From assembly GCA_964524145.1 (NCBI GenBank), contig CAZGCA010000015.1:1-64000 (forward strand): 64,000 nt of DNA, written 5' to 3'. The DNA comes from CAZGCA01 sp964524145. GTDB lineage: Bacteria; Hydrogenedentota; CAZGCA01. The position numbers were made by a program, and so were the translations under genes. The notes under the pieces are model-generated. The model was not told the origin of the DNA and made no database searches. It was given only the letters and a program-made list of their open reading frames with translations. The first letter of the stretch is position 1. Each line of letters opens with the position of its first letter. Shown here piece by piece: positions 53,591 through 62,233 of this stretch.

Positions 53591-54168
53591 ACCGGTGTCG
53601 CAGCGCAGGCATCTTGTCTGCAAGTGCAGGTTGGAAGCCTGCGGCACAGAGTCGAGGACTGACGCTGATCGAGCTTATCGTGGTCATGGGGTTGCTGGCG
53701 ACGGTGATGGCGATCTCCACGCCCACACTGTCCCGGTTCGTCAGAGGCCGCGAGCTCGACGAAGAGGCGCGCCGGTTTCTGGCGCTCACACGGTACGCGC
53801 GCAGCGAGGCGATCTCGCAGTCCGAACTGATGGAGCTTTGGATCGAGCCTGAAACCGGGTTGTACGGTCTGAGCCCGCACGCCGGATACGGGGTCGACGA
53901 CAGCAAACGGGTCGAGTTCAGACTGGCGGACCGATTGAGTTTCGATGTAGACGTCAAAGAGATCGACGAGAACGGGTTGGCGAAAATCCTGTTCTGGCCC
54001 GACGGATCGATAGACGAGGAAAGTCTTGAATACCTGCTCATACGACAGAACGAAGAGGAACCGGTTCTTATCGTGCAGGCCGATTACGGGCTGAGATACA
54101 TGATCGTGGACACGGAAGATGACGAGTCCTGGACTCAGAACATCGACTGGAACGAGATAACACTATGA
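53587..54168 (+). CDS. gspH: Minor pseudopilin GspH with repeat-derived leader
   Basis: A 193-aa minor pseudopilin. The cleavage site is RG|LTLIELIVVM. The leader before it is unusually long, about 24 residues. Its sequence SAGILSASAGWKPAAQ is the translation of a common interspersed hairpin (GCAGGCATCTTGTCTGC...GCAGGTTGGAAGCCTGC). The rest matches GspH (FLALTRYARSEAISQSELME). Overlaps gspG and gspI by four bases each. Confidence 0.88.
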   Translation: MNRCRSAGILSASAGWKPAAQSRGLTLIELIVVMGLLATVMAISTPTLSRFVRGRELDEEARRFLALTRYARSEAISQSELMELWIEPETGLYGLSPHAGYGVDDSKRVEFRLADRLSFDVDVKEIDENGLAKILFWPDGSIDEESLEYLLIRQNEEEPVLIVQADYGLRYMIVDTEDDESWTQNIDWNEITL

Positions 54169-54566
54169 TCAGCACTACGCGCAAGGACAGCCGGGGGTTC
54201 ACGCTGGTCGAGACGCTGGCGGCGATGCTTTTCATGGCCATCGTGATCCCGGTGGCCGTTCGAGGCGTGATGCTCGCCAACCGCGCCGGTGTGGTGGCCG
54301 AACGCACGCGGGTCGCGGCACAGTTGGCCGACACGCTGTTGACGGAGACCGTCGTGACCGAGTCGTGGCGATACGGGGCCCAGGAAGGGGACTTCGAGGA
54401 AGAGTGGCCGGGATATCGATGGATTCTCGACACCGAGGCGTGGGAAGAGGACGCGATGAGACTTGTCCGGGTCGAGGTGCTGTACGACGTTCAGGACAGG
54501 GAATACTCGGTACGTCTGAGCACCCTGGCCGAAGAAGAACAGGAAGAAGCCGAATCAAATGAGTGA
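54165..54566 (+). CDS. gspI: Minor pseudopilin GspI
   Basis: A 133-aa minor pseudopilin with the prepilin site RG|FTLVETLAAMLFMAIVIPV and a small beta domain (MRLVRVEVLYDVQDREYSV). It forms part of the pseudopilus tip with GspJ and GspK. The C-terminus is acidic. The gene overlaps gspJ by eight bases. Confidence 0.9.
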   Translation: MISTTRKDSRGFTLVETLAAMLFMAIVIPVAVRGVMLANRAGVVAERTRVAAQLADTLLTETVVTESWRYGAQEGDFEEEWPGYRWILDTEAWEEDAMRLVRVEVLYDVQDREYSVRLSTLAEEEQEEAESNE

Positions 54567-55263
54567 CCGAGCACAGCGATACCTTCATGCCGGAGCGCCT
54601 CGCGGGTTCACGCTGATCGAGGTGTTGTTGGCCATGGCCATCTTCACGGTGCTGGTGGGCGCGCTGTATTCGGTGTTCTACGGAGCCCTCAGGTTGAGGG
54701 AACGCACGTTCGAGGTAACCGAAGCAGCCCTGCCGAAAGACTACATCGCCACGATTGTTAAGCGGGACCTGACGAGCATTGTCCCGCCGGTCGGCATCCT
54801 GGCGGGACCGATGATCGGCGAAAACGAGGAGGACGGGGAACAACGTCTCGACAGTCTCGAGTTCCACACGGGCTCCGGGATTGTCAACGATTACGATCCG
54901 TGGGGGAACATTCAGAAGATCGAGTATTATCTCGTGGACTCGGAGGAATGGGGTGAACCGGAGGGATACAGCTTTGTGCGCGCTGTGACGCGGAACCTGC
55001 TCGCTTCCACCACCGAAGACCCGGAAGAGGAACGGCTTCTCAACCGCGTCCAGTCGCTCGAGTTCGCCTATTACGACGGCGAGTACTGGCAGGACGTCTG
55101 GGATTCGACCACGCAGGACGACGAGACGCCTGTCGCCGTAATGATGCGTATAGACTTCCTGCCGTCCGAAGAGGGCGAACGGCAGTCGCGTCCTATCGAG
55201 CTGGTCTGCGAGGTCGTCACGGAAGCAGTCGAAACCGAGCAGCAGCAGGGCGGGATGGTATGA
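54559..55263 (+). CDS. gspJ: Minor pseudopilin GspJ
   Basis: A 234-aa minor pseudopilin with site RG|FTLIEVLLAMAIFTVLVGA. The C-terminal domain has the GspJ pattern (NIQKIEYYLVDSEEW, RVQSLEFAYYDGEYWQDVW). It is part of the tip complex that starts pseudopilus assembly. Overlaps gspK by four bases. Confidence 0.92.
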   Translation: MSDRAQRYLHAGAPRGFTLIEVLLAMAIFTVLVGALYSVFYGALRLRERTFEVTEAALPKDYIATIVKRDLTSIVPPVGILAGPMIGENEEDGEQRLDSLEFHTGSGIVNDYDPWGNIQKIEYYLVDSEEWGEPEGYSFVRAVTRNLLASTTEDPEEERLLNRVQSLEFAYYDGEYWQDVWDSTTQDDETPVAVMMRIDFLPSEEGERQSRPIELVCEVVTEAVETEQQQGGMV

Positions 55264-56666
55264 TGACGACGAGCCTCTGCTCCTCCCACCTGCCCTTTGT
55301 GCGACGCGGCCACGAGCGCGGGACGGTCTTGATCGTCGTCATGTGGATTGCGCTCGGGCTGGTGAGCATAGCGCTGTATTTCGGGCACACGATGATGTTC
55401 GAGTACCGCGCGGCGGATAACGGTGCCGCGGGACTCGAGGCTGCCCAGGCGATCGACGGCGCGCGCCGGTACGTCTCTTTCGTGCTCGAGAATCTGGAAG
55501 AGCCCGGGTATATGCCCGATATCGACACCTACGAGTCCGAACTGGTCGACGTGGGCGACGCGACATTCTGGTTGGTCGGCCGGCCGAACGAAGACGAATC
55601 GGACGAGCTGCCGGTGTTTGGCCTGGTGTCCGAAGCGTCGAAGCTCAACCTCAACACTGCGACGGCCGAGATGCTCGAAGTGTTGCCGGGCATGCCGATA
55701 GAACTTGCCGCGGCAATCATCGACTGGCGCGACACGGACAACGAAGTCTCGCCGGACGGTGCGGAATCCGAGACGTATCTGTTGCAGGATCCGAAGTACA
55801 ACTGTAAAGACTCGCGTTTTGAAACGGTCGAGGAACTGCGCCTCTTGATCGGGGCAGACTGGGACGTGCTCTACGGCGAGGACATCAACTGCAACGGCGT
55901 GCGAGACCCGAACGAGGATGACGGCGACGAGACCCTGCCTGAAGATAACCGGGACGGTGTGCTGGACCCGGGACTGCTCGAGTACCTAACCGTATACAGC
56001 CGGGAGCCCAACACGCGCGATGACGGCTCGGACCGGCTGAACATGACGAACAGCAATGGTGTGCAACAGATACTGCAATTGCTGCAGGAGACGTTCGGAC
56101 AGGAAAGAGCGAGCCAGATGCAACAGGCGGCGCTGGAAAGCTTGAGCCGGGACGGAAAATCGGCGACCGATATGCAGAGTGTGCTCGAATGCTACATTTG
56201 TACCGGGATGACGCCGGAAGAGTTTTCCGAAGTCCATGACGCGCTGACCGTGTCGGACGACGAGTTCCTCGAAGGACTGGTTAACGTCAACACGGCAAGC
56301 GCCGAGGTGCTCGCATGCCTGCCGGGCATCGGCGAAGAATACGCCGACCAGCTCGTCTCGTACCGGCTGGGTAAGACGAGCGACGATCTCGAAACCGTGG
56401 CATGGGTGGCCGAGGTGCTCGAAGAAGAGAACGCCAAAGAGGCCGGGCCTTATCTCACGACGAGAACGTACCAGTTTGCGGCCGACGTGGCTGCGGCCGG
56501 ACACCAGGGGCGAGGATTCCGGCGAACCTTGTTTATCTTCGACACGAGCGGCGACACGCCGGCGATCGTATGCCGGCGGGACCGGACGCGACTCGGATGG
56601 CCGCTCGGCATCGAAATTCGCGAAGAACTCGCTTCATTGATTGAGGAACGAAGGTTATACCAATGA
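55260..56666 (+). CDS. gspK: Minor pseudopilin GspK
   Basis: A 468-aa tip pseudopilin. The N-terminal region ERGTVLIVVMWIALGLVSIA lacks Glu at +5, as is normal for GspK. Two helix-hairpin-helix units are visible (SKLNLNTATAEMLEVLPGMP and VNVNTASAEVLACLPGIGEE), as in other T2SSK proteins. An acidic insert (DINCNGVRDPNEDDGDE) may bind calcium. The protein is longer than many GspK proteins (about 330 aa) owing to this insert. Overlaps gspL by four bases. Confidence 0.92.
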   Translation: MMTTSLCSSHLPFVRRGHERGTVLIVVMWIALGLVSIALYFGHTMMFEYRAADNGAAGLEAAQAIDGARRYVSFVLENLEEPGYMPDIDTYESELVDVGDATFWLVGRPNEDESDELPVFGLVSEASKLNLNTATAEMLEVLPGMPIELAAAIIDWRDTDNEVSPDGAESETYLLQDPKYNCKDSRFETVEELRLLIGADWDVLYGEDINCNGVRDPNEDDGDETLPEDNRDGVLDPGLLEYLTVYSREPNTRDDGSDRLNMTNSNGVQQILQLLQETFGQERASQMQQAALESLSRDGKSATDMQSVLECYICTGMTPEEFSEVHDALTVSDDEFLEGLVNVNTASAEVLACLPGIGEEYADQLVSYRLGKTSDDLETVAWVAEVLEEENAKEAGPYLTTRTYQFAADVAAAGHQGRGFRRTLFIFDTSGDTPAIVCRRDRTRLGWPLGIEIREELASLIEERRLYQ

Positions 56667-58087
56667 TATTCTCAAGACGCGCAACGGTGCTGGGGATTGC
56701 GATCGAGGGCAAGCGGATGACTGTCGCTGCGGTCTCTCGTGCAGGCGATCGACTCCAGCTCACCAAGGTGTTCCAGGCCTCATTGACGCTCGACCCGTTC
56801 ACCGACGACCCGGAACTTGTCGGCAGAGAGATCAGGAACCATCTGGATGCCGCAAGCGTACACGGAAACCGGTGCGTTGTGTCCGTGCCGCCGAAGCTGG
56901 CGCTCACTCAACAGACCGAACTGCCGGAACTGTCGGGGTCGGATACGGACAGTTTTCTGCGCATCCAGGCCGAACGAGAGTTCCCGTTTGCGCCGGACGA
57001 CCTATCGCTGTCGGTCTCACGGTATGGGGTTGCCGGCGGGTCCGAGTACGCCACGATTGTGGCCATTCCCGCAAATCATCTGACCGTTCTCGAGAAGGCG
57101 CTCAGAGCGGCAAACCTTCGACCTCTCAGCGTTACGATCGGGACAACATCCCTGGTGGATCCGCGTATCGAACAAGGGACGGTCGCTGTTCTGGTGAGAA
57201 ACGACGACGTCGACCTGGCGATCTTCGCGGGCGGCGGCGTGGTGGCGCTGAGGTCTTTGGAAGAAAACGTTGCCGCCGACCCCGAGGGCAAGGCGATCGA
57301 TCCCGACATGGTGCTCAGGCAGATCCGAATTACCTTGGGCCAGTTGCCGCAAGACCTGAGAGAGCTTGTTCACAGCGTAAAGGTTTACGGTCCCACCGAT
57401 GCGGTTGAGCCCGTCCTCGACGAATTGCGGGACCCGCTCACCCGAATGGGAATGTCGGTCGAGACGGGTGTTGTCGACATCGAGGTGCATGGCGCGGCAT
57501 CTGCCGCGGCCAAGCGCGTGTCGCCGAGCGCAATTGCCGTGGCGGCCAAACGTCTCTCGGAACAGCCGTGCGATTTGGAGTTCCTGCCACCTCGGACGAG
57601 CCGGTTCAAATCCGTCGCCGGACGGATATCGTCGCGCAGCACCCTGTGGTTGGCGGGCGTTACGGCCGCGATTGTGCTTGGGCTGGGGGCCGCCTTCTTC
57701 GTGCAGCACTGGCGCTTGTCGAGCCTCGAAAAGGAGTGGGAGACCATCGAGCCCATCGCCAATGAGACAGAAGCGCTCCAGCAGAAGGTGCGGACGTTCC
57801 GGCCCTGGTTCGACGAGTCGCCCGCGACCATGGTGATTCTCAAGAAACTCACGGAAGCGTTTCCCAAGGAAGGCGCGGTCTGGGCGAAGACACTCGGTAT
57901 CAAAGACCTGTCGCAGACCTCGTGTTCGGGCTACGCGCAGACCAACCGGGACTGGCTTAAGATGCTGGACAGAGTTAGAGACACACCGGGCGTCGAGGAC
58001 TTGCAGGTGTCGCAGGTGCAGGGCGGTTCCCCGGTGCAGTTCACGATGAGTTTTCGCTGGAACGCGGGAGAGTCCGATGGGTCCTGA
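56663..58087 (+). CDS. gspL: GspL-type assembly protein (PilM-PilN-like fusion)
   Basis: A 474-aa inner-membrane protein. The N-terminal ~300 residues have the actin-like PilM/GspL fold (LGIAIEGKRMTVAAVSRAG, ETGVVDIEVHGAASAAAKR). A membrane helix (LWLAGVTAAIVLGLGAAFFV) follows. The periplasmic part has the PilN/GspL pattern (VILKKLTEAFPKEGAVWAKT). It links the GspE ATPase to the periplasmic GspM. Overlaps gspM by 11 bases. Confidence 0.86.
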   Translation: MIFSRRATVLGIAIEGKRMTVAAVSRAGDRLQLTKVFQASLTLDPFTDDPELVGREIRNHLDAASVHGNRCVVSVPPKLALTQQTELPELSGSDTDSFLRIQAEREFPFAPDDLSLSVSRYGVAGGSEYATIVAIPANHLTVLEKALRAANLRPLSVTIGTTSLVDPRIEQGTVAVLVRNDDVDLAIFAGGGVVALRSLEENVAADPEGKAIDPDMVLRQIRITLGQLPQDLRELVHSVKVYGPTDAVEPVLDELRDPLTRMGMSVETGVVDIEVHGAASAAAKRVSPSAIAVAAKRLSEQPCDLEFLPPRTSRFKSVAGRISSRSTLWLAGVTAAIVLGLGAAFFVQHWRLSSLEKEWETIEPIANETEALQQKVRTFRPWFDESPATMVILKKLTEAFPKEGAVWAKTLGIKDLSQTSCSGYAQTNRDWLKMLDRVRDTPGVEDLQVSQVQGGSPVQFTMSFRWNAGESDGS

Positions 58088-58607
58088 TCGGCGCAGACGA
58101 GTCCTGATGGTCGCTGCCATTGTCGCTGTGGGAGCAGTGGCAGGGGACAGAGTGATCCTGACACCGCTCCTAGACTTTTGGAAGGCGCGGACGGAGCGGG
58201 TTGCTGACCTGGAGAAATCGCTTGGTAAAGGGCGTGTGCTCGCCGAACGCGAGGAGACGATGAAGGACCGGTGGCAGGAGATGAAAGAGCGCAGCCTGCC
58301 TGTTGACATGTCGCTTGCGGAGGATCAGGTGCTCAAGTCCGTTGGGCGGTGGGCCCGTGACAGCCGTCTCGGCGTGACCTCCCTGAAACCGCGATGGTTG
58401 CGCGACGAGGACGACTTCAGAAAGATCGAGTTCCGGGCTGCTGCTGAAGGGAACATCGAATCGATAGCGCGGTTCGTTTACGAGCTTGAGAGAGACCCGC
58501 TTCCCCTGAAAATCGAAGATATTGAGATCGCAGCGCGTGACGAGCGCGGCGGCAGACTCTCGCTCAGCGTGCGGTTCTCCGGGCTCGTGATAAAGGATGA
58601 AGGATGA
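58077..58607 (+). CDS. gspM: GspM/PilO-like assembly protein
   Basis: A 176-aa protein with an N-terminal membrane helix (VLMVAAIVAVGAVAGDRVI), a coiled coil (ADLEKSLGKGRVLAEREETM) and a C-terminal ferredoxin-like fold (EFRAAAEGNIESIARFVYEL). This order fits GspM/PilO. It pairs with the GspL-type protein in the inner-membrane platform. The next start overlaps its stop by four bases, within a short repeat of ATGAAGTACGAAGTACGAAG. Confidence 0.8.
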   Translation: MGPDRRRRVLMVAAIVAVGAVAGDRVILTPLLDFWKARTERVADLEKSLGKGRVLAEREETMKDRWQEMKERSLPVDMSLAEDQVLKSVGRWARDSRLGVTSLKPRWLRDEDDFRKIEFRAAAEGNIESIARFVYELERDPLPLKIEDIEIAARDERGGRLSLSVRFSGLVIKDEG

Positions 58608-59203
58608 AGTACGAAGTACGAAGCAGGAAGTGTGCGTTACTCGCGGCATTTGTGTTGACGGTCGTGCTGGTGCCGGGCGTGACGGGTGCGGAAGACGAGT
58701 TGTCCTCCGTGTCGGGGTTCGAGTCGTTCAGCATCGTGTTCGAACGCAACATCTTCGATCCCACCCGTCAACCGCCGAGGCTGGAGAGATCCTTTGTTCC
58801 GGAGGCGCCTCCTGCCGATCACGTCGCTCTGAGAGGGGTGCTCATTTCAGAAGATGCCGCGATCGCCTTCTTTGAAGGCACGAAGCAGGAATACAGCGTG
58901 GATGCGAAACAGGGGGACACGGTCGCCGGCTTCCAGGTCGCAGGAATCCGAACCGACTACCTGACATTGACACGAGACGGGCGACAAACGGAGCTTCCCG
59001 TCGGATCGAGCCTGGTCAAACACGATGACGGGGAATGGGAACTTTCATCCGAGGGGTTGTCTTTCTCCGGTTCAGAGTCGACGTCGTTCTCCGGAGAGAC
59101 CGGCGTGACCGAAGCCTCGACCGAAACGAACTCAACCGGCAATTCAACCAATAACATACTTAGGAGACTGAAGGAACGACGGAAACAGGAGATGGGAAAA
59201 TGA
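58604..59203 (+). CDS. GspC/PilP-like linker protein
   Basis: A 199-aa exported protein. The signal (CALLAAFVLTVVLVPGVTGA) precedes a FERNIFDPTRQ motif typical of the GspC homology region. A PilP/GspC-like beta domain follows (LRGVLISEDAAIAFFEGTKQ, GDTVAGFQVAGIRTDYLTL). It would connect the inner-membrane platform to the secretin. No PDZ domain is present. The C-terminus is Ser/Thr-rich. Confidence 0.75.
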   Translation: MKYEVRSRKCALLAAFVLTVVLVPGVTGAEDELSSVSGFESFSIVFERNIFDPTRQPPRLERSFVPEAPPADHVALRGVLISEDAAIAFFEGTKQEYSVDAKQGDTVAGFQVAGIRTDYLTLTRDGRQTELPVGSSLVKHDDGEWELSSEGLSFSGSESTSFSGETGVTEASTETNSTGNSTNNILRRLKERRKQEMGK

Positions 59204-60132
59204 TCAACAGATTTCGCTATTCATGGCTGCTCTGTGTTGTTGCGTGCGCCGCGCTCTCGTTCGGCGCCCAGCCGGTTCCCGCACAAACCGAAGTCGCGCC
59301 TGCGGCCGCGCCCGACGTGGTCGACCCGGCGGAAGCTGTCGTCGAAGCCGAGATTGCTGCCGAAACGGAGACCCAGGCCGAAGCTGAGGGACAGGTCGAA
59401 GCTGAGGGACAGGTCGAAGAAGGGTTGCGTTTTAATTTCCGGGGCGTACCGCTCGAGACGGTCCTGGACTACCTGAGCAAAGAGGCGGGATTCATCATCG
59501 TCCGCAACACGGAGGTCAGCGGTCGCGTGGACGTCTGGAGTCATCAACCGCTGAGCAAGGACGAGGGGATCGACCTGCTCAACACGATTCTCAACGAGAA
59601 AGGGTACGCAGCGATCCGCAACGGGAGAACGCTGACCATCGTCGACCGCGACGAGGCCAAGCAACGTGTTATCCCCGTAAGAAAGGGCAATGATCCGGAG
59701 GAGATGCCCAAGACCGACGAGATGGTGACGCAGATCATACCCGTTCGATACACCGACGCCGTCCAATTGGTCGACGATCTCGAGCCGCTGCTTCCGTCGT
59801 ACGCCACGCTCACGGCCAACGAGAGCAGCAACGCCGTTGTGCTGACCGACACGCAGGCGAACATACGCCGTATGACGGAGATCATCCAGGCGCTCGACAC
59901 ATCCATTTCCGAGGTTTCAACCTTGCGAGTCTTCGCCCTCAAGCATGCCGACGCAAAAGAGCTTGCAGACCTCATCAACCAGCTGTTCGAATCGCGTACC
60001 AGCAGCGGCGGTGGTGGGAGTACGGATCGGGGAAGTCAGATACGTGAATTCTTCTCGCGGATGCGCGGCGGCGGCGGCGGCGGTATGCCTCCGTTTCTTG
60101 ATTTTATGCGCGGACGTTCGTCCGGTAGATAA
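59200..60132 (+). CDS. gspD: Secretin N-terminal fragment 1 (N0, N1 and half of N2)
   Basis: A 310-aa exported protein with its own signal peptide (FRYSWLLCVVACAALSFGA...PAQ). It has an acidic Ala/Glu repeat linker. The N0-like domain is LRFNFRGVPLETVLDYLSKE and the N1 domain VTQIIPVRYTDAVQLVDDLE with SSNAVVLTDTQANIRRMTEI. It ends with the first half of a third N domain (LRVFALKHADAKELADLINQ), followed by a Gly-rich tail (RGGGGGGMPPFLDFMRGRSS) and a stop. No outer-membrane barrel is present. The second half of that N domain appears at the start of the next gene. It cannot be a complete secretin. Confidence 0.85.
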   Translation: MINRFRYSWLLCVVACAALSFGAQPVPAQTEVAPAAAPDVVDPAEAVVEAEIAAETETQAEAEGQVEAEGQVEEGLRFNFRGVPLETVLDYLSKEAGFIIVRNTEVSGRVDVWSHQPLSKDEGIDLLNTILNEKGYAAIRNGRTLTIVDRDEAKQRVIPVRKGNDPEEMPKTDEMVTQIIPVRYTDAVQLVDDLEPLLPSYATLTANESSNAVVLTDTQANIRRMTEIIQALDTSISEVSTLRVFALKHADAKELADLINQLFESRTSSGGGGSTDRGSQIREFFSRMRGGGGGGMPPFLDFMRGRSSGR

Positions 60133-60195
60133 GCGAGGTTTGTACGATGGATATTTTCGCTCATAGTTGGACTTGACAAAGGAGGGATAAGGATC

Positions 60196-60963
60196 ATGAA
60201 GAAGCTGGTAGTCGTAACGACGCTCGTCGTGGTGTTGATTCTCATGCTCGCGAACCAAGGCGCTGTTGCACAGGACCGCCGGCGTAGCGGGACGAGTGAA
60301 GCGCGCCAGGCAGCGTCACGTGTGCTTGCCGTCGCCGATGAGCGAACCAACTCGCTCGTCGTGAGCGCCCCGGAGGAGCTGATGTCGCTCATAGAAGCAC
60401 TTGTCAACGAGATCGACGACGTGACCGAGGAGCTTACGGAGGTGCGCGTGTTCCCGCTCCGGTTTGCAGACGCCGAGGAGATGGCCGAAATCATCACCGA
60501 TGTGTTCGAAGAAGACAGCCAGTCCGGCCAATCGCAGTCAGGATCGCGTTTCGGCGGCCGCTCCTTCTTCATGCGGGGCGGTAGAGGCGGGTCCTCGCAG
60601 CAACAGCAGACGAGCCAACGCCAAGCGGAGGAGAGCAAGGTGGTGGCCGTGGCGGATACCCGGACCAACTCGGTCGTTGTCACCGCGGCAAGCGAGACGA
60701 TGACCCAGGTCGCACAAATGGTCAAGGAACTTGACGAGGACCCCGCGAAAGACCAGAAGGTGTTCATCTATTCGCTCGAGAACGCGGATGCCGAGACGGT
60801 GGCGGAAATCCTCGAGAACATGTTTGAGGAACGTGGGACAACCAGAGGCGGCACAAGCCGCACCGGCAGGAGCACGAGTTCAACACGGCAATCCGTTTTC
60901 GGTCAGGGAGGCCAGACCTCCTCGTCCGCCAGGTCGAGCCAGTCGCGGTTCGGCGGTCGATAG
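60196..60963 (+). CDS. Secretin middle fragment 2 (rest of N2, N3, half of next domain)
   Basis: A 255-aa exported protein with AAAGGAGG before its ATG and its own signal peptide (LVVVTTLVVVLILMLANQGA). The mature protein begins with the second half of an N domain (VLAVADERTNSLVVSAPEEL). It continues with a complete one (VRVFPLRFADAEEMAEIITD ... VVAVADTRTNSVVVTAASET) and ends with the first half of another (KVFIYSLENADAETVAEILE). A Ser/Gly-rich tail ends SSQSRFGGR. The loop inside its complete domain contains the same SRFGGR motif. It lies 63 bases after fragment 1. Confidence 0.83.
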   Translation: MKKLVVVTTLVVVLILMLANQGAVAQDRRRSGTSEARQAASRVLAVADERTNSLVVSAPEELMSLIEALVNEIDDVTEELTEVRVFPLRFADAEEMAEIITDVFEEDSQSGQSQSGSRFGGRSFFMRGGRGGSSQQQQTSQRQAEESKVVAVADTRTNSVVVTAASETMTQVAQMVKELDEDPAKDQKVFIYSLENADAETVAEILENMFEERGTTRGGTSRTGRSTSSTRQSVFGQGGQTSSSARSSQSRFGGR

Positions 60964-60993
60964 TGGGCCGGCGGGCACACAGAGAAAGATGAG

Positions 60994-62172
60994 GTGTTGA
61001 GAATGAGACAACATACGCGGATAGGCATTGTGGTGGCGGTACTTGTGGGGGCCTGCTTGTTGGCGACAACCGACCTGTTGGCCCAGATGCCCTCGTCGGG
61101 CGGTTTCGGGCAACGGTCCGCGAGAGACTCTTACGGATCGAAGCTGGCGGAAGAGGTGATCATCGAGTACGACCAGGAAACGGGGTCGCTCATCGTCATC
61201 ACCGACGAGGAGACAAACCAACATATACAGGAGGTTATTCAGAGGCTGGACCGGCCCGTGCCACAGGTCCTGATCAAGGTGCTCTTTCTCGAGGTAACCC
61301 ACACCAAGGGATCCGATATCGGTGTCGAGGCACTCTTCGAGTGGGACGGTATGGCCGAGACGGCGACCAGTTCGTCAACCACCACAAGCTCGAGCGCCAC
61401 GGCCGGAAGCACCACCATCACAACGACTACGGGAAGCTCCTTTGAAGGTACGAAAGGCGGCGACTTCGACTCGATTGAGAGCCTGTTCGGTCTCGCGTCC
61501 CAGACCGACGGCGGGTTTTTCCGAATCATCGACCAGGACCTGGAAGTAACGATGCGGGCCATCGCCAACGTCGCCAACCTCGAGGTGCTTTCCCGGCCCT
61601 CGATTCTCGCCCGCAACAACCAGCAGGCGACCATTACGGTCGGCCAGGAAGTCCCGTTTGTGCGCAACTCGCGCATTACCCAGGACGGGCAGACCATCAA
61701 TACCGTCGAGTATGAGGATATCGGGATCATTCTCGAGGTCACGCCACACATCACTTCCGACAGGCTGGTCGAGATGGAGGTCGCGCCCGAAATATCCACG
61801 CTGACGGGCGAGACGGTGCCGATCTCCGACACGATTGACTCCCCTGTGTTCGCGAAGCGATCGGCCCAGACGCGGGTCGTGGTGCCCGATGGAAGCACCG
61901 TCGTGATCGGCGGGCTGATGGAAGACAGCGAAACCGAATCGGTTCGCAAGATTCCTATTCTGGGCGACATCCCGCTGCTCGGCATTCCGTTTCGGCGCAC
62001 CATTAAGTCGAAGACGAAAACCGAGCTGCTCATCTTCCTCACTCCACACGTGGTTGAAGGGCCTTCGGAACTGCGGCGTCTGTCGTCATTGGAGAAGAAG
62101 AACAGCGAGCTTGCGAACGAGGTTTTCTCGGATAAGGTGATGGACAAGTATATCGGCGATATGGACGACTAG
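60994..62172 (+). CDS. Secretin C-terminal fragment 3 (half N domain plus outer-membrane barrel)
   Basis: A 392-aa exported protein with a signal peptide (GIVVAVLVGACLLATTDLLA). It begins with the second half of an N domain (VIIEYDQETGSLIVITDEET, then VIQRLDRPVPQVLIKVLFLE). The secretin barrel family follows: VLSRPSILARNNQQATITVG, the VPFV motif, YEDIGIILEVTPHI, and VVIGGLMEDSETESVRKIPI with LGDIPLLGIPFR. A Ser/Thr-rich insert lies at about 120-150. This fragment alone forms the multimeric outer-membrane pore. It begins 30 bases after fragment 2. Confidence 0.9.
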   Translation: MLRMRQHTRIGIVVAVLVGACLLATTDLLAQMPSSGGFGQRSARDSYGSKLAEEVIIEYDQETGSLIVITDEETNQHIQEVIQRLDRPVPQVLIKVLFLEVTHTKGSDIGVEALFEWDGMAETATSSSTTTSSSATAGSTTITTTTGSSFEGTKGGDFDSIESLFGLASQTDGGFFRIIDQDLEVTMRAIANVANLEVLSRPSILARNNQQATITVGQEVPFVRNSRITQDGQTINTVEYEDIGIILEVTPHITSDRLVEMEVAPEISTLTGETVPISDTIDSPVFAKRSAQTRVVVPDGSTVVIGGLMEDSETESVRKIPILGDIPLLGIPFRRTIKSKTKTELLIFLTPHVVEGPSELRRLSSLEKKNSELANEVFSDKVMDKYIGDMDD

Positions 62173-62233
62173 TCTGGTTGAAAAGCCGAGCCGGACCCTG
62201 CTAGACTGCGTTCAGGAGGAGACAGTTAAGCCT

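Noticed and set aside
57017..58309. 430-codon minus-strand frame
   Set aside because: Antisense to the GspL-type gene and gspM. No domain or start signal.
60130..60196. Programmed frameshift or readthrough joining secretin fragments 1 and 2
   Set aside because: Each downstream fragment starts with its own ribosome binding site and signal peptide, which would be out of place inside one chain.
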